From assembly GCF_030323265.1 (NCBI RefSeq), contig NZ_CP104992.1, forward strand, positions 62,001-126,000: DNA of 64,000 nucleotides. Reading direction: 5' to 3'. The notes under the pieces are model-generated. The model was not told the DNA's origin, did not search any database, and was given only the letters and a program-made list of their open reading frames with translations. Shown one piece after another: positions 16,877 through 26,860 of the stretch (the first letter of the stretch is position 1; every line of letters starts with the position of its first letter). A program made the position numbers and the translations under genes. This stretch comes from Terrirhizobium terrae (GTDB lineage Bacteria > Pseudomonadota > Alphaproteobacteria > Rhizobiales > Rhizobiaceae).

Positions 16877-18075
16877 ATGTCTTACCGCCCATCGAACTCG
16901 ATCCTGCCGCTGATTGCTTTGCTTGTCGCCTCTCCACTTGCGGCACAGGAAGCAAATGCTCCGGCAGCATCTCAGGCAAAGCTCCCGGCGATCGTTGTGA
17001 CCGAAGCGGTGAAACGGCCGCTGACGGACCGTATCGTCGCGACCGGTACGATACGCCCGGTCGACGAAATCCAGGTCCAGCCGCTCGTCGAAGGCCTTTC
17101 GGTCAAGCAGCTCAATGTCGATGTCGGCGATGAGGTCAAGGCAGACCAGGTACTCGCGACGCTGAACGACGATGCGCTGATCCTGCAGAAGAGCCAGTAT
17201 CAGGCCAACAAGGCCAAGGCCGAGGCATCGGTCGCCCAATACGAGGCGCAGGTCATCGAAGCCGAAGCCAATCAGGATGACATGGTGCGTCGGCGCGACC
17301 GCACGGAAAAACTCAGCGAGAACGGCACCAGCACGATTTCGCAGTTGGAACAGGCCAATGCCCAGGTCCAGGTCGCGCGCGCCCGACTCAACGCCGCGCG
17401 GCAGTCCGTCACCGTCGCGCAGTCCGATGTCCGCGTTATCGAGGCCCAGCTTGCCGATGTCGAACTGCAGCTTGCCCGCACCGGCGTGAAAAGCCCGGTC
17501 GATGGCGTCGTTTCGGTCAAGAATGCCAAGGTCGGCGCCATCGCCTCGGGCAACGGCGATCCGCTGTTCACCGTCATCCGCGACGGCGCGATCGAACTGG
17601 TCGCCGATATTTCCGAAACCGACATCCAGAAGGCCAAGATCGGCCAGAAGGCAGTCGTTGCGGTTGCCGGCAACGGCAAGGAGATCGAAGGCCGCGTGCG
17701 GCTCGTATCACCGACCGTCGACCCGACGACAAGGCTCGGCCTCGTCCATGTCGAGATCGATGCCGATAGCGGCGCGCGCGCCGGCATGTATGGCCGCGCC
17801 TCCGTCATCGTCGAGGAAACCGAGGCGCTTGCCCTCCCTTGTCCGCCGTGACAGTCGGCCGACAGGGCGCCACCACCCGCAAGGTGGAAGACGGCGTCGT
17901 CAAGCAGGCCGAGATCGTCACCGGCTTCCAGGACGGCGGCTTCATCCAGGTCGTCAGCGGCATCGAGGCAGGCGACGTCGTCGTGGCCAAGGCCGGCGCC
18001 TTCGTGCGCGACGGCGATCACATCAAACCCGTTCCCGAAGACAAAACCGCCAAGGCCACGGAGAATTCCCAATGA
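16877..18075 (+). CDS. RND efflux periplasmic adaptor (MFP) subunit, with one frameshift
   Basis: Periplasmic adaptor with a signal peptide (LPLIALLVASPLAAQEA), lipoyl-type halves (TGTIRPVDEIQVQPLVEG and TGVKSPVDGVVSVKNAKVG) flanking a long coiled-coil hairpin (about residues 95-165), then a beta-barrel domain. As read it stops at 17851. One extra C in the CCC run at 17835-17837 restores the frame (LPLSAVTVGRQGATTRKVED) through the membrane-proximal domain to a TGA at 18075, giving 399 residues and an ATGA overlap with the pump gene, which argues that the intact version is real. The start codon is uncertain: ATG 16877 has no clear ribosome binding site, while a strong GGAGGAGGT lies at 16809-16817 before an out-of-frame ATG (16818). 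Confidence 0.85.
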
Positions 18076-21000
18076 ACTTCTCCGCCTGGTCGATCAAGAA
18101 TCCGATCGCGCCGCTGCTCGGTTTCGTGCTGCTGATGGTCGTCGGCATTCAGTCCTTCTATGCGCTGCCGATCACCCGCTTCCCTAACATTGACGTTCCC
18201 GTCGTCTCCGTCACGGTGGCGCAGAGTGGTGCCTCGCCGTCCGAACTTGAAATGCAGGTGACCAAGGAGATCGAGGATGCGGTCGCCTCGATCAGCGGCA
18301 TCGACGAGATCCAGTCGACCGTCACCGACGGCCAGTCGCTGACCACGGTTGTCTTCCGCATCGAAAAGCCGACGGCGGAAGCCGTGCAGGACACCAAGGA
18401 CGCAATCGACAAGATCCGCGGCGACCTGCCGGCCGGCATCGAGGAACCCATCGTCACCAAGGTCGATGTCGAAGGCCAGGCGATCCAGACCTTCGCCGTC
18501 TCCTCGCCAAACATGACGCTTGAGGAACTTTCGTGGTTCGTCGACGACACGATCACCCGCGAATTGCAGGGCGAGCCCGGCATCGGCCGCGTCGATCGTT
18601 ACGGCGGCGCCGACCGCGAAGTGCGTGTCGCCCTCAACCCGGCCAAGCTCGACGCCTATGGCATCACCGCCGCCGACGTGAACACGCAGATGCGCGGAAC
18701 CAACGTCGACCTCGGTTCGGGCCGTGGTCAGGTGGCCGGCAACGAGCAGTCGATCCGCACCCTCGGCGACGCCCGCGACGTGGCGCAGCTTGCCGATACC
18801 TCAATCGCGCTCCCCAACGGCCGCTTCGTCAAGCTGTCCGAGCTCGGCCGCGTCACCGACACCTATGAGGAGCCGAAATCCTTCTCGCGCTTCAACGGCA
18901 CCCCGGCTGTCACCTTCGCCGTCTTCCGCGCCAAGGGTGCCAGCGAGGTCTCGGTTGCTGAAACCGTTGCCGAAAGCCTCGACATCATCCGCAAGGCCCA
19001 TCCGGACGTCGCGATCGAGATGGTCGACGACAGCGTCTACTTCACTTACGGAAACTACGAGGCGGCACTCCACACGCTGATGGAAGGCTCCATCCTCGCC
19101 GTTATCGTCGTCTTCCTGTTCCTGCGCAACTGGCGCGCGACGCTGATCGCCGCCGTGGCCTTGCCGCTTTCCGCCATCCCGACCTTCTGGATCATGGATA
19201 TCATGGGGTTCTCGCTGAACCTCGTGAGCTTCCTGGCACTGACGCTCGCCACCGGCATTCTCGTCGACGACGCGATCGTCGAGATCGAAAACATCGCCCG
19301 CCATATCAAGATGGGCAAGACGCCGTATCGCGCGGCCCTGGAAGCCGCCGACGAAATCGGCCTTGCGGTGATCGCGACGAGCTTCACCATCATCGCCGTC
19401 TTCGTGCCGGTCTCCTTCATGCCGGGCATTCCGGGCCAGTATTTTATCCAGTTCGGCCTCACCGTCGCCTTCTCGGTCTTCTTCTCGCTCGCTGTAGCGC
19501 GCCTGATCACGCCTTTGATGGCCGCCTATCTGATGCGCGCCGAAGACGCGATGGACGACCACGAGGACAATGACGGCTGGATGATGCGCGCCTATACCCG
19601 CCTCGTCACCGGCACGACCCGCAAATGGTACTGGCGCTATGCCACCCTCATTGCGGCAATCGCCTTCCTCTTCGGCTCCATGGTCCTGCTCAGCAAGGTA
19701 CCCGGCTCCTTCCTGCCGCCGGACGATTCATCGCGCGTCGTGCTGTCCGTCGAACTGCCGCCCAATGCGACGCTCGACGAGACCGATGTCGTCAGCGCCC
19801 AGGTCTTCGAGGCCGTGCGCAATATCGATGGCGTCGAGAGCGTCTTTACCCTTGGCGGCGCCTCGCCCAAGGGCGATCTGGAACTGCGCCGCTCGACGGT
19901 CCGCGTCATCCTGAAGAATATCGATCACTCGCTGGTCAAGACGCTGGTCAACAAGGGCCTCGGCGGCCTGCCGCTGATCGGCGGCTACCTGCCGAAGCTG
20001 CCGGAAAACGGCCGCACCCGGCCGCAATGGGATGTGGAGAAGGATATCTTCGCCGCGGTCCGTTCCATCCCGGACGTGCGCATTTCCAAGGTCAACGACC
20101 GCGCCGAGCGCGAGCTCTCGTTCAACTTCCTCTCCTCCAACGAGGACGACCTGAACGAGGCGGTCAGCCTCTTGGAATCGCGCCTGCGCGCCTCCAGCAT
20201 CCTGGCCAACGTTTCGTCCGACGGCGCCCTGCCCCGCCCAGAACTGCAGATCCGACCCCGCATGGCGGAAGCCTCGCGCCTCGGCATCACGCCGCAGCAG
20301 ATCTCGGAGACAGTCCGCGTCGCGACGATCGGCGATATCGATGCGAACCTCGCGAAAATCTCGCTCGACAGCCGGCAGATCCCGATCCGCGTCCAGACCT
20401 CGCTCGACGTGCGCCGCGACCTGCAGGCGATCCGCAATCTCAAGGTCAAGACTTCGTCCGGCTCCATGGTGCCGCTTACCAGCGTCGCCGATATCGACTA
20501 TGCGGAGGGCCCGAGCTCGATCAAGCGCAACGACCGCAACCGCGTCGTCGCCATCGGCTCCGACGTCCCCTTCGGCACGGCACTGGATTCGTCAACCGCC
20601 GAGTTCAAGCGCATCGTCGACGAGACCGAGCTTCCGCCCACGGTGCGGCTGGCCGAAAGCGGTGACGCGAAGGTCCAGGCCGAAATGCAGCAGAGCTTCG
20701 GCAATGCCATGCTGCTCGGGCTGATGCTGGTGCTCGTCGTGCTGATCCTGCTGTTCAAGGATGTCATCCAGCCCTTCACCATCCTCTTCTCGCTGCCGCT
20801 CGCCATCGGCGGCGTTGCGGTGGCGCTGATCGTCACGCAGAACGCGCTTTCCATGCCGGTGCTGATCGGCATTCTGATGCTGATGGGTATCGTGACGAAG
20901 AACGCCATCCTGCTCGTCGATTTCGCCATCGAGATGAAGCGGCACGGGCTGGAACGGGTTCACGCCATGGTCGAGGCCGGCCGCAAGCGCGCGCGGCCGA

Positions 21001-21368
21001 TCATCATGACCTCGATCGCCATGTCCGCCGGCATGCTGCCCTCGGCCATGGGCGTTGGCGAAGGTGGCTCCTTCCGCGCGCCGATGGCGATCGCGGTCAT
21101 CGGCGGCATCATCGTCTCGACCGTGCTGTCCCTCGTTGTCGTGCCGTCCTTCTTCCTCATCATGGACGACCTGTCGCGCCTGCTCGGAAAACTCTTCGGC
21201 CGCTTCGTCGGGAAGAAGGAAGAGGACGAGGAAGTCCTGTCGCCGGAAGAACTCACGCGCCGGACGCAGAGCAACGACCGCGGCCTTTCCGATCTCCAAG
21301 AGCGCCTGGTCCAGATCGAGCAGGACACCGGCACGCGCGGCATCGGCGCCCAGCGCGGTATGCGATGA
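18072..21368 (+). CDS. RND-family multidrug/hydrophobe efflux pump (HAE1 type)
   Basis: Inner-membrane RND transporter of 1098 residues with twelve helices and two large periplasmic loops. The proton-relay Asp pair is present in helix 4 (ATGILVDDAIVEIENIARH, about residue 398) and the matching Lys in helix 10 (GIVTKNAILLVDFA, about residue 942). It is slightly longer than AcrB because of a charged C-terminal tail of about 60 residues. It overlaps the adaptor gene by four bases. No outer-membrane channel gene is present, so a TolC-like protein encoded elsewhere is presumably used. Substrates are unknown. A hairpin follows the stop. Confidence 0.95.
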   Translation: MNFSAWSIKNPIAPLLGFVLLMVVGIQSFYALPITRFPNIDVPVVSVTVAQSGASPSELEMQVTKEIEDAVASISGIDEIQSTVTDGQSLTTVVFRIEKPTAEAVQDTKDAIDKIRGDLPAGIEEPIVTKVDVEGQAIQTFAVSSPNMTLEELSWFVDDTITRELQGEPGIGRVDRYGGADREVRVALNPAKLDAYGITAADVNTQMRGTNVDLGSGRGQVAGNEQSIRTLGDARDVAQLADTSIALPNGRFVKLSELGRVTDTYEEPKSFSRFNGTPAVTFAVFRAKGASEVSVAETVAESLDIIRKAHPDVAIEMVDDSVYFTYGNYEAALHTLMEGSILAVIVVFLFLRNWRATLIAAVALPLSAIPTFWIMDIMGFSLNLVSFLALTLATGILVDDAIVEIENIARHIKMGKTPYRAALEAADEIGLAVIATSFTIIAVFVPVSFMPGIPGQYFIQFGLTVAFSVFFSLAVARLITPLMAAYLMRAEDAMDDHEDNDGWMMRAYTRLVTGTTRKWYWRYATLIAAIAFLFGSMVLLSKVPGSFLPPDDSSRVVLSVELPPNATLDETDVVSAQVFEAVRNIDGVESVFTLGGASPKGDLELRRSTVRVILKNIDHSLVKTLVNKGLGGLPLIGGYLPKLPENGRTRPQWDVEKDIFAAVRSIPDVRISKVNDRAERELSFNFLSSNEDDLNEAVSLLESRLRASSILANVSSDGALPRPELQIRPRMAEASRLGITPQQISETVRVATIGDIDANLAKISLDSRQIPIRVQTSLDVRRDLQAIRNLKVKTSSGSMVPLTSVADIDYAEGPSSIKRNDRNRVVAIGSDVPFGTALDSSTAEFKRIVDETELPPTVRLAESGDAKVQAEMQQSFGNAMLLGLMLVLVVLILLFKDVIQPFTILFSLPLAIGGVAVALIVTQNALSMPVLIGILMLMGIVTKNAILLVDFAIEMKRHGLERVHAMVEAGRKRARPIIMTSIAMSAGMLPSAMGVGEGGSFRAPMAIAVIGGIIVSTVLSLVVVPSFFLIMDDLSRLLGKLFGRFVGKKEEDEEVLSPEELTRRTQSNDRGLSDLQERLVQIEQDTGTRGIGAQRGMR

Positions 21369-21373
21369 TCCAG

Positions 21374-21399
21374 ACGGCCGCCATAAAGGCGGCCGTTTC
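21374..21399 (+). terminator. hairpin after RND pump gene
   Basis: ACGGCCGCC (21374-21382) pairs with GGCGGCCGT (21388-21396) over a five-base loop, followed by only three Ts, so termination may be partial. Confidence 0.6.
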
Positions 21400-21524
21400 C
21401 GCTCTTGGCATGCGAATTCTGCCGAGGACGAAATGCATCGCACATTTGATCAGTATCAAATCCCTCTCTTCAGCAAAGGCTATTGTACCACCATGGGTGG
21501 TCAAAACAGTCGCATAGGGAAGAG

Positions 21525-22235
21525 ATGGCGGACATGAACAGCAACCTGAAGCTCAACAATCGAGACCGGGCCGTGCTTCTCAAGGCCCCGTTCCTTGCGG
21601 GCCTGAGCCAGGAGACCCTGGTTCGCCTGATGTCGGCGATGACGGTGAGCACGCTTCCCGCCCGAAAATTCGTGGCGCGCGAGGGTGAACCTGCTGACGC
21701 CTTCTATTGCGTTTTGAGCGGCTATGTGCGCCTCTTCAGGCTGAGCCGCGAAGGCCGCGAGGCCGACATCATGGTCTGCGCCCCGGGCGATACCTTCGCC
21801 CAATGCCTGCTTTTCGGCGAAAACACCTATCGCTACAACGCGCTGACCGCCGAGCCGACGACGCTGGCCCGCTTTGACATGCAGGCGGTGCGCGAGCTTG
21901 CCCAGGAGGAGCCGGAGATCGCCAGGGCCGTCATCGCCTCGATATCGCGCAATCTGCAGGATACGATCGACTGCATCACCAATGACCGGCTGTTCACCGC
22001 GCCCCAGCGCGTCGCGAATTACATCGTCAGCCGCTGCCCTGACGAGCGGGGACCGGCCTCGATCCGCCTGCCGTTCCAGAAGAACCTGCTCGCCGGCATG
22101 CTGGGCCTGGCGCCCGAGGCACTGTCTCGCGCCTTTTCCAGCCTGCGCAAGGCGGGCGTGACCGTCCGCGGTCGGATTATCCAAGTCGGTGATGTGCAGG
22201 CTCTGCGAGAATCCGACGCTTCGAGGACACGATAG
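21525..22235 (+). CDS. Crp/Fnr-family transcriptional regulator
   Basis: A 236-residue regulator with an N-terminal cyclic-nucleotide-type beta-roll (FVAREGEPADAFYCVLSGYV, about residues 45-65), a long dimer helix and a C-terminal winged helix whose recognition helix reads APEALSRAFSSLRKAG, the E..SR pattern of Crp/Fnr proteins. The N-terminal cysteine cluster of oxygen-sensing Fnr is absent, so an iron-sulfur oxygen sensor is unlikely; cAMP, nitric oxide/haem or another signal remains possible. ATG 21525 follows GGGAAGAG; ATG 21534 is an alternative. It lies between the RND pair and the convergent urease accessory genes; its targets are not evident. Confidence 0.9.
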   Translation: MADMNSNLKLNNRDRAVLLKAPFLAGLSQETLVRLMSAMTVSTLPARKFVAREGEPADAFYCVLSGYVRLFRLSREGREADIMVCAPGDTFAQCLLFGENTYRYNALTAEPTTLARFDMQAVRELAQEEPEIARAVIASISRNLQDTIDCITNDRLFTAPQRVANYIVSRCPDERGPASIRLPFQKNLLAGMLGLAPEALSRAFSSLRKAGVTVRGRIIQVGDVQALRESDASRTR

Positions 22236-22292
22236 ACAGAGCGGGTCCTTGATCCACGCGTGTTGCGACAGGGGTGTCCAGCAACAGGCGTT

Positions 22293-22325
22293 GGCCGGCG
22301 GCTGGAGGGCTGCCGGCCTTTTTTG
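22293..22325 (+). terminator. rho-independent terminator of the Crp/Fnr gene
   Basis: GGCCGGC (22293-22299) pairs with GCCGGCC (22312-22318), with extra inner pairs, and is followed by six to seven Ts. It ends two bases before the stop codon of the convergent ureG gene. Confidence 0.85.
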
Positions 22326-22327
22326 TT

Positions 22328-22945
<618 letters not shown>

Positions 22946-22980
22946 GTCCTTTCGATTGTCGCCACAGCTTAGTTCCGCCG

Positions 22981-23681
22981 TCAGGAGCGAAAAAGCCGCG
23001 AATGCTGTGTTTCGTGTCTGAGTGCTGCGATCTCTGCCTGCACCGCCGAAGTCCCGAGATCATCGAGGTTCGTGCTCGACGCCTGCCGTGACACTTCCTC
23101 AACCGGTGCCTCCAGCGCCGCAAGAATGGCCACCCCTGCGCCTGCCCGGCCACACTCAGCCGGATGCCGGCCGAAACGGCCTGGGACACGGCGGCATGCA
23201 GATAGGCGGCCAGCGCTTGGGACAAGGACACGTCGTGCCCCGCAGCCACCGCACCAACCGCGACCGGAAACGGCAGATCCTCCGGCAGTCGCTCCAGCAC
23301 CGGATGCGGCCAAGCCGCTGCTGCCGTCGCAAAAGCCTTGCCCAAAGACAGCGTCTCGCTGAACCGCTCCGCCGAACCGGCGAGCACCAGCCCCAACGCC
23401 GCGACATCCCGAAGGGCAGCATCATTCTCCGCCTGCCGCCAGGCCTCGGAAAACAGCACCGCATCGTTCCACAGCGAACCGTGAGCCAGCAGCGTCGCAA
23501 GCCAGTCCTGCAGATCGTCGGCGTTCTTCACCAGACCATCGGCAACCGCCCGCTCCAGCCCGCCCGACCAGGCAAACCCGCCGATCGGAAAGGCCGGCGA
23601 GAGCCAGGCCATCAGCCGCAGAAGCGCCCGCGTATCGATGGCACTCTCAGGCCTAGCATTCGCCAGCCGCTGCGCCGGCAT
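22981..23681 (-). CDS. ureF: urease accessory protein UreF, with one frameshift
   Basis: UreF helps carry nickel-loaded UreG to the apo-urease/UreD complex. The N-terminal family signature reads [20 protein letters not shown], followed by [10 protein letters not shown]; the middle ([20 protein letters not shown]) is also typical. The frame leaves the family sequence after VAGQAQG near 23134; one more base in the four-base homopolymer 23133-23136 (GGGG on the coding strand) continues [13 protein letters not shown] to the real end [12 protein letters not shown] at 22981, giving 233 residues. Start codon uncertain: ATG 23681 is used, a GTG at 23696 is possible. It lies between ureE and ureG. The indel is probably technical, but a true lesion would abolish urease maturation. 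Confidence 0.87.
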
Positions 23682-23703
23682 TTCCTCCCCATTCACGTGC
23701 AGA

Positions 23704-24234
23704 TCAGTCGTGATGGTGATGACCGTCGCCATGATCGTGCCCATGGTGACCATGATCATGATGGCCGTGGTCGTGGTGATCGTGGCCATGGGAATGGGAG
23801 CCATGCGAGTGATAGGCACCCCGCGCCGGCTGAAAACCCTCTTCCACATCAGAAACCGTCGCGCCGAGGCCCTGCAGCATCGCGCGGATTACGTGATCCC
23901 GCAGGATCAGGATGCGGCCTTCCTCGATCTGCGCCGAGAGATGCCGGTTGCCGAGATGCCAGGCGAGCTCGATCAGATGCAGCGTATCGCGCGCCTTCAC
24001 TTCGAACAGCTTTTCGGGCGCTGCCTGCACCTCCACCGTGTCGCCATTGTCGAGCACCAGCCGGTCGCCATGATGGAAGAGTACGGCCTCTTTCAGGTCG
24101 AGCATCACCATGTCGCCATTGGACAGATGCAGCAGCTTGCGGCGAAGATGGCGCAGGTCGTGCGGCAGGCTGACGGTATCGATGGGCGGATCGGAGATCT
24201 CGCCGGCCGGGCGGTAGGAATGGATGTGCTGCAT
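23704..24234 (-). CDS. ureE: urease accessory nickel chaperone UreE
   Basis: A 176-residue UreE with an N-terminal peptide-binding domain, the central metal-binding domain ([20 protein letters not shown], whose His is a typical nickel ligand), and a histidine-rich tail of over 30 residues dominated by His, Asp and Gly. The tail buffers several Ni(II) ions per dimer, and UreE hands nickel to UreG. ATG 24234 begins the family-typical [12 protein letters not shown]; a longer frame to 24291 lacks family similarity. ureF follows after a short gap. Confidence 0.95.
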   Translation of the reverse strand: MQHIHSYRPAGEISDPPIDTVSLPHDLRHLRRKLLHLSNGDMVMLDLKEAVLFHHGDRLVLDNGDTVEVQAAPEKLFEVKARDTLHLIELAWHLGNRHLSAQIEEGRILILRDHVIRAMLQGLGATVSDVEEGFQPARGAYHSHGSHSHGHDHHDHGHHDHGHHGHDHGDGHHHHD

Positions 24235-24313
24235 GATGAACTCTTTAATCTGCAAAGGTCCCGCATCATTGCCGTCCGTTGCGCCGAGCACAAGCGCAAC
24301 ATGCGCAGAGCAA

Positions 24314-24349
24314 CAAAAAAGCCCAGCCTCTCATCAAGAGGCCGGGCTT
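24314..24349 (-). terminator. rho-independent terminator of the peroxiredoxin gene
   Basis: On the minus strand AAGCCCGGCCTCT pairs with AGAGGCTGGGCTT (one mismatch) and runs into six Ts. It separates the peroxiredoxin gene from ureE, so ureEFG need their own promoter or read-through. Confidence 0.88.
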
Positions 24350-24372
24350 CTGAAAATTAAGAGCGCAACGCC

Positions 24373-24915
24373 TTACTCGGCAGCGACCTTGACGGCCTTG
24401 AGGCTGTCGAGAATATTCTGCGGCGACGACGCACCATAGGGGTCCGTTTCGCAGTTGTCGGAATAGCCTTCTTCCTCGAACCACTGCTCGACCTTGCCGT
24501 CGTTGACGATCGCGGCATAGCGCCAGGAGCGCATGCCGAAGCCGAGATTGTCCTTGGCGACGAGCATGCCCATCTTGCGGGTGAACTCGCCCGAACCGTC
24601 TGGGATGACCGAGACGTTTGCAAGGTTCTGGCTCTTGGCCCAGGCGTTCATCACGAACGCGTCGTTGACCGACATGCAGTAGATTGCATCGATGCCTTCG
24701 GCCTGGAAATCAGGGAAGAGCTTTTCGAAATCGGGCAGCTGGTAGGTCGAGCAGGTCGGCGTGAATGCGCCCGGCAGCGAGAACAGCACGACGCGCTTGC
24801 CGGCAAAATAGTCGGCCGAGGTCATGTCCTGCCAGCGGAAAGGGTTCGGGCCGCCGACGGCTTCGTCGCGTACGCGGGTGCGGAAAATGACGTTGGGAAC
24901 CTTCTTGCCCAGCAT
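24373..24915 (-). CDS. peroxiredoxin (Prx5/AhpE-like thiol peroxidase)
   Basis: A 180-residue thiol peroxidase reducing hydrogen peroxide or organic peroxides. The peroxidatic cysteine lies in the classical LPGAFTPTCSTYQLP motif (about residue 53), followed by GIDAIYCMSVNDAFVMNAWA, both diagnostic of the Prx5 subfamily; the conserved Arg is in GFGMRSWRYA. ATG 24915 is preferred because GGAGG sits five bases upstream; earlier in-frame ATGs would add eight residues. It has its own terminator and is transcribed in the same direction as the urease genes without an evident functional link. Confidence 0.94.
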   Translation of the reverse strand: MLGKKVPNVIFRTRVRDEAVGGPNPFRWQDMTSADYFAGKRVVLFSLPGAFTPTCSTYQLPDFEKLFPDFQAEGIDAIYCMSVNDAFVMNAWAKSQNLANVSVIPDGSGEFTRKMGMLVAKDNLGFGMRSWRYAAIVNDGKVEQWFEEEGYSDNCETDPYGASSPQNILDSLKAVKVAAE

Positions 24916-25103
24916 ATATGCCTCCATGAGAATGAACATTCGCCCCGTCCAGAGGCAGATGCCTTCTCATAGCGGCACTTTTTCCGCAGTGCAGCAAAGT
25001 TCTTGATAAAAACCGGTTCTGCAGGGCAGGTATTCACAGGAAGCAGGGCTTTGCACCGTTTCTGCGCGATCCGCTGAGTACGAAGCCTACAATGGCGGCG
25101 CTG

Positions 25104-25280
25104 TCAATGATCCTGCCAGCCTTTCGAACGGCAGAAATCCTCTGCCGCTGCCGTGGCGGCCTTCTTGTCCGGGAAAGGGCCAAGCATCCTGACTTCGCCG
25201 CGAAACGTCACGAGAACCTCTTTCGTGAAAATGTCGTAGATCACCCTCATCTCGGGCTCGTACTGAAAACTGGGGGTCAC
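25104..25280 (-). CDS. small hypothetical protein, 58 residues
   Basis: A short frame from GTG 25280 with a good ribosome binding site (GAGGAG about six bases upstream). The protein reads like a small folded domain: FQYEPEMRVIYDIFTKEVLV, then TFRGEVRMLGPFPDKKAATA and a C-terminal FCRSKGWQDH; alternating beta strands and one helix are plausible. No family recognised. A plus-strand frame covering the same bases has no ribosome binding site and is thought to be its shadow. Confidence 0.5.
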   Translation of the reverse strand: MTPSFQYEPEMRVIYDIFTKEVLVTFRGEVRMLGPFPDKKAATAAAEDFCRSKGWQDH

Positions 25281-25417
25281 GTCTCTCTCCTCGCCTCCGC
25301 GACAGTTCGGCTATTCCCAACCGCCGAGCATCGGCGATGAGATCTGGACAGGAAAGGCCCTCTGTCAGCCGACTCCTCTGAACGTCCGGCTGGGGCATAA
25401 CCCAGCCGGGGCATGAG

Positions 25418-25549
25418 TTAGCGACGATCTACCTTATCGTCGTGACGGTCGCTTGGTTTGGTCTGGACAGGGGACTTGTCGTCCGGCCGGTCCTTCTGCT
25501 GGTCAGGCCGGCTGTCGGGCTTCTGGCCAGGCTTTGGAGTGTCTTGCAC
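25418..25549 (-). CDS. small hydrophilic Pro/Asp/Lys-rich protein, 43 residues
   Basis: A frame from GTG 25549 with AAGGAG eight bases upstream, ending at TAA. The product is entirely polar, rich in Pro, Asp, Lys, Arg and Gln (for example KPGQKPDSRPDQQKDRPDDK), and likely disordered. Similar short charged proteins are common in rhizobia without known function. A perfect 8-bp hairpin (25387-25394 with 25401-25408) lies just downstream, lacking a T-run. Coding status is uncertain. Confidence 0.35.
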   Translation of the reverse strand: MQDTPKPGQKPDSRPDQQKDRPDDKSPVQTKPSDRHDDKVDRR

Positions 25550-25638
25550 TTTGCGTACTCCTTGTCGCGGAATGCGACATAGAGCCAACAAGCGATATCA
25601 CCTTCTGTTCCAAAGAAATGCTCGCCCGTGCTGACGGA

Positions 25639-25914
25639 TCAGTCGGAAGCGCCCTCGACGATGAAGGTCTGCTCGACCCAAGCATCCAGAAAAGCCTGCC
25701 GGGACAGCTCATGGTGCATCTGACCGGAAATGGCATGATGACACAATGAATGCGCCCGCCAATAGCTGGAACCTCGCTTGGCCACGAAATTGGCGTGCAT
25801 GTACCGGATCGCATCGCCCGGCCCCCGTATCGTGACATCCAGTCGGTCCTCCGTACCGACATGCACCGGCTTTTTCCAATGTAGCGTAAAGCCTATGCGG
25901 ATCACGGCCCCCAT
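25639..25914 (-). CDS. DUF982 family protein
   Basis: A 91-residue protein matching the pattern of DUF982, a family expanded in rhizobia: an N-terminal W..PV segment (LHWKKPVHVGTED), a central GPGDAIRYMHANF region, RGSSYWRAHSLCHHAISG and the final helix SRQAFLDAWVEQT. Function unknown; many members occur as isolated small genes on rhizobial replicons. Its start overlaps the end of a possible small gene upstream by 13 bases. Confidence 0.65.
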   Translation of the reverse strand: MGAVIRIGFTLHWKKPVHVGTEDRLDVTIRGPGDAIRYMHANFVAKRGSSYWRAHSLCHHAISGQMHHELSRQAFLDAWVEQTFIVEGASD

Positions 25915-26078
25915 GGCTGCTCGCTTAAAACCTCCGCCTCGTCATCGGGAAGCTTGGTCGACAGCCTGCCACCGGCCGTGTGCGGTCGGTGACCGGCTGC
26001 GTACGCTTCTTTCATGTCGCGAAGCTTTGACAGGTATTTCATAAGCGCTGATGGAGAATGTAAATCCTTGGATGTCAC
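25902..26078 (-). CDS. possible small protein, 58 residues
   Basis: A frame from GTG 26078 with GAGGTGG a few bases upstream; a GTG nine bases earlier is also in frame. The product begins MTSKDLHSPSALMKYLSKLR and continues with DMKEAYAAGHRP, suggesting one amphipathic helix. No family recognised. It overlaps the DUF982 gene by 13 bases, compatible with coupling. It could be a chance frame. Confidence 0.35.
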   Translation of the reverse strand: MTSKDLHSPSALMKYLSKLRDMKEAYAAGHRPHTAGGRLSTKLPDDEAEVLSEQPWGP

Positions 26079-26087
26079 CGCAGCCAC

Positions 26088-26860
26088 CTCGATTACGCAG
26101 GCGGGAGCGTGGCTCTCAGCCGTCGGCGCCTACAGGCTGATTTGCCGACGATGGAGCTACTATAGATGTTTCTAATGCGCTGTCCAGTCGACTGGAGGAT
26201 CTCTCGTGGCAGAACGAGGAATAACCCTTCCAAAACTTGGATTAACATGGATTAACGTCATGATTCATAGTAAAAACCAATTTCCGGCACGACAATATTG
26301 ACGGATATTTTATCAATCACCTGAGACGGCCGAGGAGAACCATATCTCTGCCCTGAACATCGATGGCGGGATGACAGGTCAGCGGTGGATGGTAGCCGTG
26401 GACGTTTCGACACCACGCCCGAGCAATTCCAGTCACTTACCTCTTTTTTCATCCACGCCCTTTTGCCCCATGCCTACAATCTCGCCGTTCCGCTTCGGCT
26501 ACACCGGTCAGCATTGCCGGCGAGGCGGGATCGGTGATCGGATGGACCGCAGTGATGCAGGCGGGACATCCGGGGCTGCGCAGAAAATGGTCTGCCTCTC
26601 CTTTTGCAAGGAGGCGTGCGTGTGTCGCACACAAACCGGCCGGCAGTCCGCAAGGACATTAAGACCTGCCGCCCTAGACGGACCGGAGTTGCGTGGAAAA
26701 ACACACCGAACGGGACACGCCGAGTGTCACATATAAAAATTCAATTCGAGGCACCCGACGTGTCCCGGCCGATCCTCGGATTTAACCCGAGCAGAAAAAT
26801 GCCCGTCATCCTCGGGCGAGCGCAGTGAGACCCGAGGATCGCCAAGGGGGACTCCGTCCT
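26088..26860. other. 773-bp stretch without a supported gene
   Basis: Only short frames with no family resemblance or convincing ribosome binding site occur here (for example minus-strand 26449-26634 and plus-strand 26371-26736, which overlap each other). The stretch 26160-26330 is AT-richer than its surroundings. No RNA gene, repeat or mobile element was recognised. It separates the urease structural group from the small-gene, peroxiredoxin and ureEFG groups. Confidence 0.6.

Noticed and set aside
26371..26736. 121-codon plus-strand frame in the gap before the TIGR02117 gene
   Set aside because: No ribosome binding site, no family resemblance, and competing frames of similar length on the other strand.
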